From assembly GCA_027296525.1 (NCBI GenBank), contig JAPUJA010000027.1:1-6372 (forward strand): DNA of 6,372 nt. The letters are read 5' to 3'. The position numbers and the translations under genes are program-made. The notes under the pieces were generated by a model. That model saw only the letters and a list, made by a program, of their open reading frames with translations. It had not been told where the DNA came from and did no database searches. Below, in pieces: positions 6,211 through 6,372 of the stretch. How positions within the stretch are numbered: position 1 is the stretch's first letter; the number at the start of each line of letters is the position of its first letter. This DNA comes from Pseudomonadota bacterium. Its GTDB lineage: Bacteria > Pseudomonadota > Alphaproteobacteria > UBA828 > JAPUJA01.

Positions 6211-6306
6211 GACAACAATACTGTCCGACTGCGCCGTGCCTTGGGCCATAGACCGCCCGCTCCTGAGACCTTCATCACGGACGATCCGGTCTCCGTTCCG
6301 CCCTAG
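6211..6306 (+). pseudogene. Transposase C-terminal remnant (IS3/IS481-like, DDE integrase core)
   Basis: The frame ending at TAG 6304-6306 includes NNTVRLRRALGHRPPAPETF, which resembles the C-terminal signature of IS3/IS481-group transposases (typically YNTVRPHSALGYRPPAPE). The conserved RPHS has become RLRR, and the catalytic DDE core is absent, so this is a decayed remnant of about 31 codons. The frame extends open to 6106 but residues before about 6211 are not transposase-like. Its position directly after the broken LysR gene suggests that the insertion sequence caused the truncation. Confidence 0.6.
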
Positions 6307-6372
6307 CTCCGGCCCAATCGGCCTTCCATCGGAATCGCTCTAATGGTTGCACAGCAACTGGCTGCATAATTG
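6307..6372. other. Right edge, probable insertion-sequence flank
   Basis: No gene is visible in the last 66 bp. A short inverted pair CAGC-aactg-GCTG lies near the edge (about 6351-6363). The end of the insertion sequence should fall here or beyond the window, but I cannot identify a terminal repeat without its partner. Confidence 0.3.

Noticed and set aside
1..6372. CRISPR array, riboswitch or replication origin
   Set aside because: No regularly spaced repeats, no recognised riboswitch core and no iteron or DnaA-box cluster were seen.

Overview
This is a GC-rich window from a proteobacterium, most likely an alphaproteobacterium. The evidence for that is the composition, a class II tRNA-Ser fragment with encoded CCA, and the families present: EutA/EutD-like proteins, an AllC/HyuC-type M20 amidohydrolase and a rhizobial-style integrase tail. 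The exact taxon cannot be read from the sequence. The window looks like one end of a genomic island carrying a small catabolic gene set, with scars of mobile DNA at both ends.

Layout: Positions 1-330 hold no convincing gene. At about 331-390 lies the 3' half of a tRNA-Ser(GCU), from the anticodon loop to CCA, with no matching 5' half; this is the expected shape of an integration-site (att) scar. Directly after it, on the minus strand, is the C-terminal catalytic tail of a tyrosine integrase (406 to about 620) without the rest of the protein. Positions 621-1144 are gene-poor. A complete plus-strand M24 (pita-bread) hydrolase with an intact metal site follows (1145-2341). It converges, with only 8 bp between, on a minus-strand operon read from right to left: a EutD/DoeA-like ectoine-hydrolase-type M24 protein lacking most metal ligands (4503-5777), an M20 amidohydrolase of the AllC / N-carbamoyl-amino-acid hydrolase group (3188-4414), and a EutA-like Asp/Glu-racemase-superfamily protein (2350-3126). 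Divergent from the operon is a LysR-type regulator cut off just after its DNA-binding domain (5948-6154), followed by the decayed C-terminal end of a DDE transposase (about 6211-6306).

How the genes may work together (inference): EutA- and EutD-like proteins normally sit with EutE, a deacetylase, in ectoine/hydroxyectoine degradation clusters. In this window no EutE-type gene is present and an M20 amidohydrolase occupies the middle position. A consistent reading is ring opening or C-N cleavage by the EutD-like enzyme, removal of an N-acyl or N-carbamoyl group by the M20 enzyme, and stereochemical or C-C chemistry by the EutA-like enzyme. The second, metal-ligand-complete M24 enzyme would add another hydrolytic step. 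The substrate is unknown. The truncated LysR gene suggests that control of the operon has been lost or altered.
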